From positions 19,548 to 83,547 of the forward strand of contig DAIDGU010000055.1 of the NCBI GenBank assembly GCA_027459785.1: a DNA stretch of 64,000 nt. Reading direction: 5' to 3'. Position numbers and translations under genes: made by a program. Below the pieces are notes generated by a model. The model searched no databases and was not told where the DNA came from. It was given only the letters and a program-made list of their open reading frames with translations. Of the stretch, positions 17,455-29,248 are shown one piece after another (position 1 is the stretch's first letter; each line of letters starts with the position of its first letter). This DNA comes from Ktedonobacteria bacterium (GTDB taxonomy: Bacteria > Chloroflexota > Ktedonobacteria > Ktedonobacterales > JACDGC01).

Positions 17455-18456
17455 TCATGCGCGCGCGGGTAACTTCAGCGCAGGGATCACTTCCCGGCCA
17501 TAGGCCGCGATGAAGGCTTCCTGGTTGCGTCCAACGTTATGGACGTAGACCTCCGTAAAGCCCAGGTCCAGGTAGTGCTGGATCTGCGCCGCGTGCTCGG
17601 CGAGATCCGCCGACATCAGCACGCGATTGGTGAAGTTTTCGGGGCGGACGAACTTCGCCATCTCCGCGAAATCTTCAGGGTTGCGAATGTCGCCCTTGGG
17701 ATAGGGCATGCCGCCGTTGGGCCATTCCTTGACGGCCTGGGCCACGGCTTCTTCGCGGGTGGGCGCATACGACACGTGCAACTGGATGATGCGCGGCATC
17801 GTCGCCGGATCTTTGCCCGCTTCGCGTGCGCCTTTCTCGAAACGCTGCATCAGCGTGGCGATCTTCTCATCGGATGCGCCCACGGTGATTATACCATCGG
17901 CGAGCTTGCCCGTGCGTTCGCTGTTGATCGGCCCCGACGAGGCGACGTAGATCGGCGGCGGATTCGCTGGCAGGGTATACAGCCGCGCACTTTCCAGTGT
18001 GAAATGGTCGCTCTTGTGCTTGACGACCTTGCCAGAAAAGAGCTTGCGGATCAGTGCGATGGCGTCGAAGAGCTTTTCGGAGCGTGCGCCGGCCTCCGGC
18101 CAGTAGCCGCCAACGATATGCTCGTTGAGTGCCTCGCCCGCGCCGATGCCCAGGTAGAACCGCCCCGGATACATCGCCTCCAAGGTCGCCGCCGCCTGTG
18201 CCAGAATTGCCGGATGGTAGCGATAGCCCGGTGCCGTCACCCCCGTGCCGAACTTGAGGCTCGTCACCTGGCCGACCGCGCCCAACCACGCCCACACGAA
18301 AGCCGCCTGCCCCTGCTGCGGCGTCCACGGTTGAAAGTGGTCCGACGCCATGAGCGCGCGGAAGCCATGCTCTTCCGCCAGGCGACTATAGCGCAACAGG
18401 TCGTTGGGGCTGAATTGCTCGAACATCGCCGCGTAGCCGATGATGGGGGTTGCCAT
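17455..18456 (-). CDS. F420-dependent oxidoreductase, glucose-6-phosphate dehydrogenase family (TIGR03557-like)
   Basis: 333 residues from ATG 18456, AGGAG 8 bases upstream. A luciferase-like TIM barrel with the hallmark segments of the F420-dependent G6PDH subgroup: ALMASDHFQPWTP near the N-terminus, GTGVTAPGYRYHPAILAQAA, and YLGIGAGEALNEHIVGGYWP. Coenzyme F420 binding is expected from the family, and substrate is probably a sugar phosphate or other alcohol. Family members that differ from true FGD at the phosphate site are common, so the glucose-6-phosphate specificity is unproven. It implies an F420 biosynthesis pathway elsewhere in the genome. Monocistronic; repeats lie on both sides. Confidence 0.88.
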   Translation of the reverse strand: MATPIIGYAAMFEQFSPNDLLRYSRLAEEHGFRALMASDHFQPWTPQQGQAAFVWAWLGAVGQVTSLKFGTGVTAPGYRYHPAILAQAAATLEAMYPGRFYLGIGAGEALNEHIVGGYWPEAGARSEKLFDAIALIRKLFSGKVVKHKSDHFTLESARLYTLPANPPPIYVASSGPINSERTGKLADGIITVGASDEKIATLMQRFEKGAREAGKDPATMPRIIQLHVSYAPTREEAVAQAVKEWPNGGMPYPKGDIRNPEDFAEMAKFVRPENFTNRVLMSADLAEHAAQIQHYLDLGFTEVYVHNVGRNQEAFIAAYGREVIPALKLPARA

Positions 18457-18544
18457 GTTTGCTTGCTCCTCTGTCTGATGATGGGAAACACACACAGAGG
18501 AGATCATAGCATCATCGGGCGGGGTGGTGCATGGGCAATGCAGT

Positions 18545-18668
18545 CGGACAGGCATGTCCGCCCCACGATCGCCCCCGCTCCATCCGCAGATGGGGAGGGG
18601 CCGAGGGTGGGGCCACCTGTAGGGGCGTACGCTTGTGGTCGCCCTGCCCTTACTTGTGGTCGCCCTGG
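18545..18668. repeat. Cluster of three dispersed repeat types
   Basis: In order: GGACAGGCATGTCCGCCCC (palindrome family, 18545-18565), CAGATGGGGAGGGGCCGAGG with GTGGGGCC (G-rich family also in ileS and at 34.0 kb, 18590-18614), and two units containing CTTGTGGTCGCCC (18618-18668). The last ends about 10 bases from the stop of the dikinase gene. Confidence 0.7.
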
Positions 18669-18678
18669 GATGGGGCCA

Positions 18679-21486
<2,808 letters not shown>

Positions 21487-21563
21487 CGTGCGATACTCCT
21501 TGTGTTGATGCGACGGCACGCCGTCGCCAGGATGATTGAAGGGATGAGCGCCGTTGCGCCTAC

Positions 21564-21569
21564 ATTATA
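21564..21569 (-). promoter_or_regulatory. Candidate -10 box for ppdK
   Basis: TATAAT on the minus strand, 78 bases before the GTG start. The -35 region is not recognisable. Confidence 0.4.
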
Positions 21570-21627
21570 CAATGTCGCACGAGGCAGCATCGCCCCCAAC
21601 GCGCGGACGCCACAGCGCGCCCGCCCT

Positions 21628-21674
21628 GCTCGACAGAATGTGTTAGCCAGTGATATCATAGCGCATGCGGCAAG
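21628..21674. repeat. 47-bp direct repeat, left copy
   Basis: Matches 25128-25174 at 44 of 47 positions; starts GCTCGACAGAATGTGTTAGC and ends GCGCATGCGGCAAG. The two copies lie 3,500 bp apart and bracket the surface-protein gene and lipoprotein pseudogene. Confidence 0.75.
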
Positions 21675-22051
21675 GGGGGGTAAACGCATCATGCATTGAA
21701 AAGTCTGGATCAAACCCCTTGGTGAGCATATCCAAGCATATCAGTTCAAGCGTGTTGCTCGGTTATTTCATGTTTAGTCGTCCAATCTGGTATCGCCCTC
21801 CACACACCGGCAACTGCGTCATAGGACACTCGCGCATGGACTTCCATCACTTCATCAATACGCCATAATGGCTTCGGCATCGTTCACTTGTATCTCTGAT
21901 TGATAAATTTTCTGTGGTATTGGAGACCACCGGATTAAGGCTGAGCATTTTTCGCCTCTTGTCCCTCTGGTTGAGTGACTTTGGCAAACTTATACCGTTC
22001 TATTTGTTGAGACGCAAGCATGTAATCATATTGCAAAGGAGTTTACATCCC
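21675..22051. other. Intergenic region upstream of the surface-protein gene
   Basis: About 380 bases of lower G+C, starting just past the left direct repeat. An in-frame upstream extension of the next gene to 21914 exists but lacks a ribosome site. No known element recognised. Confidence 0.5.
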
Positions 22052-23344
22052 ATGCAGGTTAAATTCACGTTCAGCGTAAGCCTTCTTCTTTTTGTGCTTG
22101 CCATGATGTATGGCCTCAGCACACCTGTTCATGCTCAAGCGCAGGATACGGGGTATAGCATCAAACTCACCTATTCAGGTGCCGGCACCATCCCGTTTGG
22201 CGAATCCATCGGTGCTTTCACCGCAGATTTCACCCATCCCACGACCAAGCCCTCGAACGGAGAAACCGTAGATCTCTATGTCGATAATGCGATTGGGACT
22301 GCTTACGCGGGAGATGATCGTTACGTCAGCAATACAGAAGACAGTATCTACTTCTCTGGCGTGAGCGGCCTTTCCGTGGGAACGCACCAATTTCAGGCAA
22401 AATATTATCTTACGACCACCTCAACCTGGATTCTCAGCAACGTTCTGACGGTCACGATGGGTAAAGGCACGACCCAACTATCATGCGGCTTTACTAATCC
22501 CGCCTACACCTATGCGCCTGACCAAACGCTGCTGATCACGATGGCCGTCAATGCAACTTCTGGCAACGGCACAGTTGATTGGCGCAATGGCACTTTCACC
22601 GTCATATTCAAGGGTTCTGTGACAGTGACTGAGGCCAATTTGAAGGCCAATGATCAGGAACAGGTGACGGTGCAAGCGCCGCAAATAACGGGTTCTTTCC
22701 AAGTCATCTGCCAGTTTGATGGATCGCCAAACTATAGCGGCGGACCAGGTGCTGGTTTCTCGATCGCCACCATCATCAGCCAACAACACAAAACTGGCCA
22801 GATTCAGTTATATTCCAACCCGACAACCGTGCAAGCAAACCAGACCGTCACGTTTTATGTAGTCATACCAGCGGGGAATGGCCTGCCAACGCCAACTGGT
22901 TCCATTGATATCAGCATCGCAAACGCCAGCTCACGTCCTATCCCATTGGATGCAGCTGGGACAACGCTTGTGCGCGGGATCGCACCGCCTAGCGTCTATG
23001 GCAACGTCTCTATTCTTTATTTCGGCGATGGGGTCTATACCTCTGAGTACCTCAACTTCCCATTGACCAATCCGCCCATTCCCTCATCAAGCGGCGGATC
23101 TGGGTCGGGCAATGGTAATGCAAACACGCCAACCCCTACCATTCATGCAACAGCGACACCGACTGTCAGTGCATCCGTCACACCCAGCGCCGTTGCAACT
23201 GCAACTCCTACTGTTGCGAAGGACACCACCCAATCCCCGTTTCTATCGGCAATGCCGGTGTTGATCGGGGGCGGGAGTGCGGCCATCGTGTTGAGCGGCT
23301 TTGCTGGCATAGTCGTCATGCGGCGGCGTAAAGACCTCCTTTAA
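22052..23344 (+). CDS. Cell-surface protein with Ig-like domains, Thr/Pro stalk and C-terminal membrane anchor
   Basis: 430 residues from ATG 22052, with AAAGGAG 10 bases upstream. Signal peptide LLLFVLAMMYGLSTPVHAQA. Residues about 30-350 form three beta-rich repeats with Ig-like features (for example GLSVGTHQFQAKYYLT, followed by a VLTVT strand; and GSFQVICQFDGSPNYSG). The Ser/Gly linker then gives a Thr/Pro/Ala-rich stalk (TPTPTIHATATPTVSASVTP). The end is a hydrophobic segment (AAIVLSGFAGIVVM) followed by RRRK, so it is anchored in the membrane with its bulk outside. There is no LPXTG motif. The function may be adhesion or a surface coat. Lower G+C than neighbours. Confidence 0.8.
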   Translation: MQVKFTFSVSLLLFVLAMMYGLSTPVHAQAQDTGYSIKLTYSGAGTIPFGESIGAFTADFTHPTTKPSNGETVDLYVDNAIGTAYAGDDRYVSNTEDSIYFSGVSGLSVGTHQFQAKYYLTTTSTWILSNVLTVTMGKGTTQLSCGFTNPAYTYAPDQTLLITMAVNATSGNGTVDWRNGTFTVIFKGSVTVTEANLKANDQEQVTVQAPQITGSFQVICQFDGSPNYSGGPGAGFSIATIISQQHKTGQIQLYSNPTTVQANQTVTFYVVIPAGNGLPTPTGSIDISIANASSRPIPLDAAGTTLVRGIAPPSVYGNVSILYFGDGVYTSEYLNFPLTNPPIPSSSGGSGSGNGNANTPTPTIHATATPTVSASVTPSAVATATPTVAKDTTQSPFLSAMPVLIGGGSAAIVLSGFAGIVVMRRRKDLL

Positions 23345-23701
23345 CTGGGGTGCAGTCGAACCACAGCGGGCGAGACGAGATTCTCATACTAGCGGGGAGA
23401 GGGGATCATTCTCCGCTTGTTTGTCGCTATGCGCACCGTAGCACCTCGCTATGGTGAATGCGTGTCGCACGCCATGCGACGCCGGTGACGCAGATCCCCA
23501 TCTCGGAGTTAAATCTGTACTCCTCAATCGGGTGTTGGCATGATTAACCGGGACCGATCGCAGGCCGCTAGCGCGGTGCGCTGGTGGAAGGAATGGCAGT
23601 TGTGAGATTATAACTGTCTTAGGTGGCCATATACCCGGTCTTACCTGATAGGAGACCGATTATTGTAAAGCATGTTCACTAACTTGTCGCAGGAGGAAAC
23701 C
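23345..23701. other. Intergenic region, weak hairpin after the surface-protein gene
   Basis: 357 bases. The segment AGCGGGGAGA...TCTCCGCT (about 23391-23420) could form an imperfect stem after the surface-protein gene, but no T-run follows. An AGGAGG ribosome site at 23691-23696 belongs to the next, broken gene. Confidence 0.5.
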
Positions 23702-24905
23702 ATGCATCTTCATATGGCAGATCATTATTGTTGACGCTTGCTCTATCGGCACTGCTCGTCGTCGTTGCTGGCTGCGGCGCGTCTACCTCAGTTGGCCACA
23801 CGAGCGGTACCACGGGGACGCTCACTACGACAACGACGATGACGCCTACACCAATAATAAGGGCAGCAGCAACTACCCACACCATCGCTGTCGATTGGGC
23901 CTACATCATCGTATCCCGTGGCTCTGCTCGCTCATTTTTCGCTCGGCGGCCGGAACGGCCCTGGCGGTTCACCAGGTTTCCCACAGGCCATCTATTACCT
24001 GGATGCCGTCACCTGGACGGTAAACGTGTGTTAGTGGTCCAGGAGAACATCGTTCCCGATCCCTTAGCTCTACCTGGAACACAGAATTGGACTATCTCCG
24101 TGGGCTGGCTCAGCATTCCTGGCGATCATTTCTCGCCCATCACTCTGCCTGGTGGGAGCAATGCCTAAAACTATTCGTATACCATCCTACCTGCCTGGGC
24201 CGAAGATGTCGTCGATCAGTTTGTGTGCGCCAGCGTGGTGGATGCAGCCCACCGGTACAAACTTCCCACGAAAGTGTGGTCCAACGATCCGGCAACAAAC
24301 GCGGCGCGCGTCGTCTTCCCTGGCATACCCTTGACCACCTCCGCCGACAAGAGTGTAGTCATCGCTAACGATTCTACAAATGGACTGGAAGGGCAAATCT
24401 GCTGATGATCACTCTCACGCCGCTCAAGGGGACGGTTGCACCCGCTATCAGCGTGCTGAGAGTGCTAGCCTTCACCTGGCCCCTATTAGTCTATACGGTG
24501 CGGAATCTCAGCACCCAAGCCCTCGCCGGCCATGCTTACGATCACTAACCCTTAACGAATGTGGCGCTGTTCCAGCTCGCGCCATCGCTGCAATCTATCA
24601 CACCAATCCAGCAAGCGAGATTTGCCATCGCTGTTGGCAGCGATACGCTTTTCGCTAGCTATGCTGATGAGGCTGCGCAGGACACCAACCTAGGCGAATT
24701 TGATCACCTGATGGCCCCAGGCAATGGGCTGGTGCCACTCTGGCAATATCAGGTCGGCGACGTTTCGCTGGCGGCAGCTCTAGCACAGTTGGTTGCGCTC
24801 CTGAGCAGCATAGGAATTGTGTGGGATCGCTTGAACCGCCAAGCTTACTCGCTCTATATTCAAGACGGCCTGGACTACGCCTACAGCATCGCTACTGACG
24901 CATGA
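23702..24905 (+). pseudogene. Decayed lipoprotein gene (multiple frameshifts)
   Basis: An excellent AGGAGG site precedes ATG 23702, but that frame stops after ten codons. Shifting frame gives a lipoprotein signal (LLTLALSALLVVVAGC, lipobox VAGC) and a Thr/Pro-rich linker. From there the protein-like sequence jumps frame several times: AWAEDVVDQFVCASVVDAAH near 24190, ARVVFPGIPLTTSADKS near 24310, and FQLAPSLQSITPIQQARFA from 24561 to the stop at 24905. At least four frameshifts are needed. A fold resembling the lipoprotein propeller at 1127-2263 is possible, but too little is intact to be sure. It lies inside the 3.5 kb direct-repeat interval. Confidence 0.7.
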
Positions 24906-25127
24906 GTGGGGATGGTGGCGACGGGCTGTGGTGCCTTAGCCAGCAGGGGAGCGGACACCACTCTCTATAGGTTTTACCTGTATGCCGCGAGCGGCGTGCC
25001 GACATGACCAACCGGAGTGCTGCTCAGTGTGACACTGGCAGAACCCGCTGCGACGAGCATGCAGCGCACGGCGGTCGCGCCCAGCAGTGCCTCAAGTTTA
25101 GGAATGACTCTGCCACCGCTCATCCAG

Positions 25128-25174
25128 CTCGACAGAACGTGTTAGCCAGAGATATCATAGCGCATGGGGCAAGA
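25128..25174. repeat. 47-bp direct repeat, right copy
   Basis: Partner of 21628-21674; 44 of 47 bases identical, same orientation. Flanking bases differ outside the 47-bp core. Confidence 0.75.
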
Positions 25175-25208
25175 GATTGCATGCGCTCAACCCGCTAGCC
25201 CAAAAAGA

Positions 25209-25237
25209 GCGCCTGGGAAGCAGTGCTTCCCAGGCGC
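25209..25237 (-). terminator. Intrinsic terminator of the general-stress protein gene
   Basis: A perfect 13-bp stem, GCGCCTGGGAAGC / GCTTCCCAGGCGC, with a 3-base loop. On the minus strand it is followed by TCTTTTTGG. It ends 29 bases after the stop of the stress protein gene. Confidence 0.85.
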
Positions 25238-25265
25238 AGATGGCCCTTCACTCTCAGCAGCAATA

Positions 25266-25865
25266 TTACGGCTGGGTGAGCGGCGGATTTTGATTTTGCG
25301 CCGTCATATCGGGAGGGTTAGCTGTCTCATCGAAGCCCTGCCAGCCCTGCTGTTGCCACTGCTGGCGGCGCGTGTTCACGTCGGCAGCGTTGTCGCGGCG
25401 CAAGAGATCGGTCACTTCCTGCACGCGATCCTGCTGGACGTTCGCCGTTACCAGGATGTTGCCGCGCTTGACGCCTTCGGCGTAGAAGTGGGACTCGTCT
25501 TTCGAGAGGCCCATGCCGGTGAGCGCGCCGACGATGCCGCCGCCCGCCGCGCCGATGCCCGCGCCCAGCGCCGTGGTGCCGATGACTGTGCCGATCGTGC
25601 CAGCAGCGATCACGGGGCCGATGCCGGGGATGGCGAGCGCGCCGATGCCCACGAGCAAGCCGGCCACGCCGCCCAGCACCGTGCCACTAACGGCCCCTAC
25701 GCCGGCATCCGTTCCCAGATCCTGGCCCTGCTTTTTGCCCTGCTGCAACACGTCTTTACGCGCCATCACGCCGATGTCGTTCTTGGTGAAGCCCATACCC
25801 ATCAGGTCGTCCACGGCTCGGTCGGCGTCGCGCGTGGACTCGAACATGCCAACTACGGTTGTCAT
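25266..25865 (-). CDS. General stress protein, YflT/DUF1269-like
   Basis: 199 residues from ATG 25865, AGGAG 7 bases upstream. The N-terminal 45 residues (TVVGMFESTRDADRAVDDLM) match the heat-induced stress protein YflT fold. A Gly/Ala/Val-rich double hydrophobic hairpin follows (about 55-115), as in glycine-zipper membrane proteins. The C-terminal third is Gln/Asn-rich. It probably inserts in the membrane and may help stress survival; no biochemical role is established for the family. Its own terminator (25209-25237) and lone position indicate a single-gene unit. Confidence 0.8.
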   Translation of the reverse strand: MTTVVGMFESTRDADRAVDDLMGMGFTKNDIGVMARKDVLQQGKKQGQDLGTDAGVGAVSGTVLGGVAGLLVGIGALAIPGIGPVIAAGTIGTVIGTTALGAGIGAAGGGIVGALTGMGLSKDESHFYAEGVKRGNILVTANVQQDRVQEVTDLLRRDNAADVNTRRQQWQQQGWQGFDETANPPDMTAQNQNPPLTQP

Positions 25866-26100
25866 CCTGTTTCTCCTTTCATGCACAGAGCTGTGCATAA
25901 CCACAGAGATAGGGAAGCAAAGCCTGTGCCAGTTATACGTTGAGCCGGCCTGCTCGCTGTTGCAAAAAAGTGTTACGCATCACCATCTCCGCTGTTACGC
26001 TGAGACCATATAATGGGTGTAAGGGATAGGAGAGATACAAAAGGGGTCTTCCAATCCCTATGTTCGCTCGCATATCAACTATGATTTGAGAACATTCTGC

Positions 26101-27564
26101 ATGAACGATACCACGCCACCTTTCGACGAAACCCAGCCATTGCCGCCAGTTACACCGCCCCAACCACTAATTGGTGAAAGCGATCTGCCGCCACAAGCCA
26201 TGCCGCCGGCCACCTTGCCGCTGTCGCCCCCGCGCCGGAGCAATCTGCCGCAGATGCCGCCGCGCCCGCATGCCACGGTGCGCTGGGGGCCGTTGCTCGC
26301 GGGCAGTGTCGCGCTGGGGATCGTGCTGGGCGTGCTAGGCGTCGTGCTGCGCCGCGCGCTGGTGGTGACGACGACGACCATCGTCTTAGCGACCGCGACG
26401 GCCACCGCGTTGCCGCCGACGGCGACGCCAGCACCCAGCCCGACCGCCGCACCCACCAGCACGCCCGCCCCAACCGCCGCGCCCACGACACCGACCAATC
26501 AACAGCTTGATACATATATCAACACGCTGACGCCTGACCAGCAGATCGGCCAACTGCTGATGGTGATGGTCTATGCCGACAGCTATAACAGCCAGCTCGA
26601 TCAGGCATTGCGCCAGTGGCACATCGCCAACGCGCTGGTGTATACGCAATATAATGGCGGGCCGCTGATGCCGCCGACGCTGGCCGGGTTGCGCCAGTTG
26701 GTCGGCGATTTGCACAGCCACGCCGATCAGCCGCTGCTGATCTCCATCGACGAAGAGGGCGGCGGCGTTGATCGGCTGGGGCCGTATTACGGCGCGTCGC
26801 CGTCACCGTGGGCGCTGGCCGCCACGGGCGATCCGCAACGGGCCTATGCCCAGGCGCAACTGGACGCCAGCCGGCTGCGCGGCCTGGGCATCAATGCCGA
26901 CTTCGCGCCGCTGGCCGACATCTTTCAGGGCGGCGTGGAAGACCAGACGCGTACCTTCGGCACCACCCCAGCGCAGGTAACGCAGTATGCCGGCGCGTTC
27001 CTCAATGGCTTGCAACAGAACGGCGTTGTCGGCACGCTGAAGCACTGGCCCGGCATCGGCAGCGAGAGCGCCAATCCCGAAGTGACGCTGCCCACCATCG
27101 CGCATAGCCAGGCGCAACTGAACGCCACGGATTTCGCCTCCTTCCGCGCGCTGCTGGCCGACAATCCGGGCATGGTGATGGTGACGCATGTAATGGTCCC
27201 CGCCTATGACCAGACCTACCCCGCCTCGCTCTCGCCGACCCTGATCGACGGCGTGCTGCGCGGCCAACTGGGCTACCAGGGCGTCGTCATCACCGATTCG
27301 ATGGATATGGGCGGTTTGCTCACCTTCATGCAACAGCAGGGCATCAGCGATCCGGCCCAGGCCACCGCTGCCGCCAGCGTGCAAGCGATCCTGGCCGGCA
27401 ACGACATCATCGAATGCCCCATCGAGCCGGATCGCCTGGCAGCGGTCGTCGCCGCCGTGAAAGCCGCTGTGCAGTCGGGGCAGATCTCGCCGGACCGCCT
27501 GCGCCAATCGCTGCGCCGCATCATCCGCCTGAAGGCGCGCATGGGGCTGATCACGTTGCCGTAG
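26101..27564 (+). CDS. Membrane-anchored glycoside hydrolase family 3 (NagZ-like)
   Basis: 487 residues from ATG 26101. Proline-rich cytosolic start, one membrane helix (about residues 63-84, LLAGSVALGIVLGVLGVVLR), a Thr/Pro stalk (TATALPPTATPAPSPTAAPT), then an extracytoplasmic GH3 domain from about 140. It shows LTPDQQIGQLLMVMV, ISIDEEGGGVDRLG and the nucleophile region VVITDSMDMG. In typical beta-N-acetylhexosaminidases the loop after KHFPGHG carries a catalytic His/Asp dyad. Here the loop is KHWPGIGSESANPEVTLP and lacks that His. Activity may be altered, or the acid/base may come from elsewhere. A role in cell-wall glycan turnover is likely. The ribosome site is weak. Confidence 0.85.
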   Translation: MNDTTPPFDETQPLPPVTPPQPLIGESDLPPQAMPPATLPLSPPRRSNLPQMPPRPHATVRWGPLLAGSVALGIVLGVLGVVLRRALVVTTTTIVLATATATALPPTATPAPSPTAAPTSTPAPTAAPTTPTNQQLDTYINTLTPDQQIGQLLMVMVYADSYNSQLDQALRQWHIANALVYTQYNGGPLMPPTLAGLRQLVGDLHSHADQPLLISIDEEGGGVDRLGPYYGASPSPWALAATGDPQRAYAQAQLDASRLRGLGINADFAPLADIFQGGVEDQTRTFGTTPAQVTQYAGAFLNGLQQNGVVGTLKHWPGIGSESANPEVTLPTIAHSQAQLNATDFASFRALLADNPGMVMVTHVMVPAYDQTYPASLSPTLIDGVLRGQLGYQGVVITDSMDMGGLLTFMQQQGISDPAQATAAASVQAILAGNDIIECPIEPDRLAAVVAAVKAAVQSGQISPDRLRQSLRRIIRLKARMGLITLP

Positions 27565-27575
27565 TGGGGCCGGGC

Positions 27576-28211
27576 CTAGCCGCCGTGGAGGATGCGCCCG
27601 TCGATGAGCGCGGCGAAGCGTTCGGCATCCGCGATGGAGACGTTGGGGCCGACGAAGTTGGTGGTGATGGCGATAGCGACATTGCCATCAGTGAAAGCGA
27701 GCGTGGTGGTAGTGGCGACAGTATCGCCGGCGTGATAGCTCTGCACGTAGACCTGATGGTGCTGGCCGGGCGCGGCGACGGCCAGTTCCGTGCCGGGCGC
27801 GGGCAGCGCGGCCAGGCGCGCGGCGTGCCAGCCAGCGGCGTCCGCGGCGCTGGGAAACAGATCGACCTCGATGACGGCGCGCACCGTCGCGTTATACACA
27901 CCCGGCTCCGGCGACGTGAAGGTGAAGACGCGATACGTCCCCCCCTCGCGCCCCCACTGCCCTAGCGACGCGGCCAGCGCCGGCTGGCCCAGGATTTGCG
28001 CGAGTTGCGCGTTCGTGGGTGCCTGGTCCACGGCCAGCAAGTCGTCCTGTGGCACGTCACCTAGCTGAATCGTCAGCGCCGCCACCTGGGTCGGCGCGAT
28101 CTGCACGCGCGCGCTCGTCGCCTGCCCTGGCAGGTGCGCGCAGCCGGCGAGCAGCGCCACCACCGGCAGGATACCCCACCAGGAGCGCGTCAAAGTTCTG
28201 CATCCTTGCAT
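27576..28211 (-). CDS. Exported lipoprotein of unknown function
   Basis: 211 residues, ATG 28211 with GGAAG 6 bases upstream. Lipoprotein signal with lipobox LLAGC at about residues 20-24. The mature part has no recognised domain. It is rich in Val/Ala strands and contains FPSAADAAGWHAARLAAL and VAIAITTNFVGPNVSIADAE, suggesting a small alpha/beta binding domain. It runs convergent with the GH3 gene, with 11 bases between stops. No membrane segment besides the signal. Confidence 0.65.
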   Translation of the reverse strand: MQGCRTLTRSWWGILPVVALLAGCAHLPGQATSARVQIAPTQVAALTIQLGDVPQDDLLAVDQAPTNAQLAQILGQPALAASLGQWGREGGTYRVFTFTSPEPGVYNATVRAVIEVDLFPSAADAAGWHAARLAALPAPGTELAVAAPGQHHQVYVQSYHAGDTVATTTTLAFTDGNVAIAITTNFVGPNVSIADAERFAALIDGRILHGG

Positions 28212-28269
28212 ACAATCTTCCTCTACTTCCTATACCCATTTCGGATAAAGACGGAGGCCATCGAGGCCG

Positions 28270-28402
28270 GACAGACAGGAATGTCTATCCTCCGGGGGAA
28301 CGTAATGACAGACAGGAATGTCTATCCTCCGGGGAACGTGACAGACAGGAATGTCTGTCCTCCGGGGGAACGTGACAGACAGGAATGTCTGTCCTCCGGT
28401 AC
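28270..28402. repeat. Four tandem GACAGACAGGAATGTC units
   Basis: Units begin at 28270, 28307, 28340 and 28374 (spacing 37, 33 and 34). Each contains GACAGACAGGAATGTCTATC or the variant with GTC, and the units are joined by CTCCGGGGGAACGT. Each unit is a near-palindrome, and the run sits upstream of the lipoprotein gene at 27576-28211. Confidence 0.85.
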
Positions 28403-28431
28403 CATATTGATTATCCGCAAAAGGTATTACT

Positions 28432-28495
28432 CCAGTCCACGCAGGTGGACTTCGTGGCGGCACGCCCTTAGGCGCGGTTTCAACCGCCCGCCGTC
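28432..28495. repeat. 'GCGGTTTCAACCGCCCGC' family half-element
   Basis: TCCAGTCCACGCAGGTGGAC, TTCGTGGCGGCACGCCC and GGCGCGGTTTCAACCGCCCG: the right half of the element at 31517-31639. A duplicated CCGTCCCCCCTCGCCCG run follows. Confidence 0.75.
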
Positions 28496-28540
28496 CCCCC
28501 TCGCCCGCCGTCCCCCCTCGCCCGCCGTCCCCGGCAACCA

Positions 28541-29248
28541 TCAGTCGTGGCTCATACCGTTGAACCGCGCGTAGAGCGTCGAAGCGTGGCCGTTCGCCGA
28601 GGCTGGCGGCGCTTCTAATTCCGGCGAAATGCTGACGCGGCAGTGAAAGGCGCGCTCGAAAAGATCGCGCTTCTCGTGGGCGCGCTGCATCACCTCGCGC
28701 AGCGTGGCATGGTCGCCGATGTGGTGGCTGGCACGGATCAGCACGTGGGCCGGCTTGCCAGCAGCCGACAGCACATGCCCGAACAGATGCGTCACGCCGC
28801 CGTCGTGCGCGTAATCGAAGGCGTCGGCCAGGCGCAGGATGCCGCCGAGTTCCGCCACGCGCTGGCGGGCGGCACGGGTTAGCGTTCGATAGACGGCATG
28901 GCTTTTCTGGGGTAGCGCCTTGCGATGATAGCGCGCGATGCAGGCGACCTCGTCGTGTTCGTCTTCGTTCAGGCCGGGCAAGGTGGCCGCGCGAATCAAC
29001 CGTAGACTGGCCTTGTGGTGGCCGCGATATGCCACCAGGATGCCGGCGTCGTGCAGCAGCGCGGCGCGTTCCAGCAGATCGAGTTCGCGCGGGCCAAAGC
29101 CATGCATCGGCCAGGTGACGTAAAACAATTCCTGGGCCAACTGCGCGACATGCCGCGCGTGGGGCAGATCGTCCACCGGAATGCCGCCCATATAATACGC
29201 TAATTGCTGCTCTTCCAGAAGGTGGCGATCACTACTATCACTTTTCAT
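28541..29248 (-). CDS. HD-domain protein, Ppx C-terminal-like
   Basis: 235 residues from ATG 29248, with GGAGG 8 bases upstream, overlapping the CHAD gene end by 11 bases. It contains HARHVAQLAQELFY, AALLHDAGILVAYRGHHKAS (the HD metal pair) and HDEVACIARYHRK, as in the HD-type domain III of exopolyphosphatase/GppA. In E. coli Ppx this domain is part of one chain. Here it stands as a separate gene in an operon with the Ppx N-terminal domain. The protein may complete an exopolyphosphatase in trans or act alone as a phosphohydrolase. A C-terminal Ala/Pro tail closes it. Confidence 0.82.
   Translation of the reverse strand: MKSDSSDRHLLEEQQLAYYMGGIPVDDLPHARHVAQLAQELFYVTWPMHGFGPRELDLLERAALLHDAGILVAYRGHHKASLRLIRAATLPGLNEDEHDEVACIARYHRKALPQKSHAVYRTLTRAARQRVAELGGILRLADAFDYAHDGGVTHLFGHVLSAAGKPAHVLIRASHHIGDHATLREVMQRAHEKRDLFERAFHCRVSISPELEAPPASANGHASTLYARFNGMSHD

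Noticed and set aside
23240..23344. Sortase signal on the surface protein
   Set aside because: The C-terminal hydrophobic segment and RRRK are present but no LPXTG-like motif precedes them.
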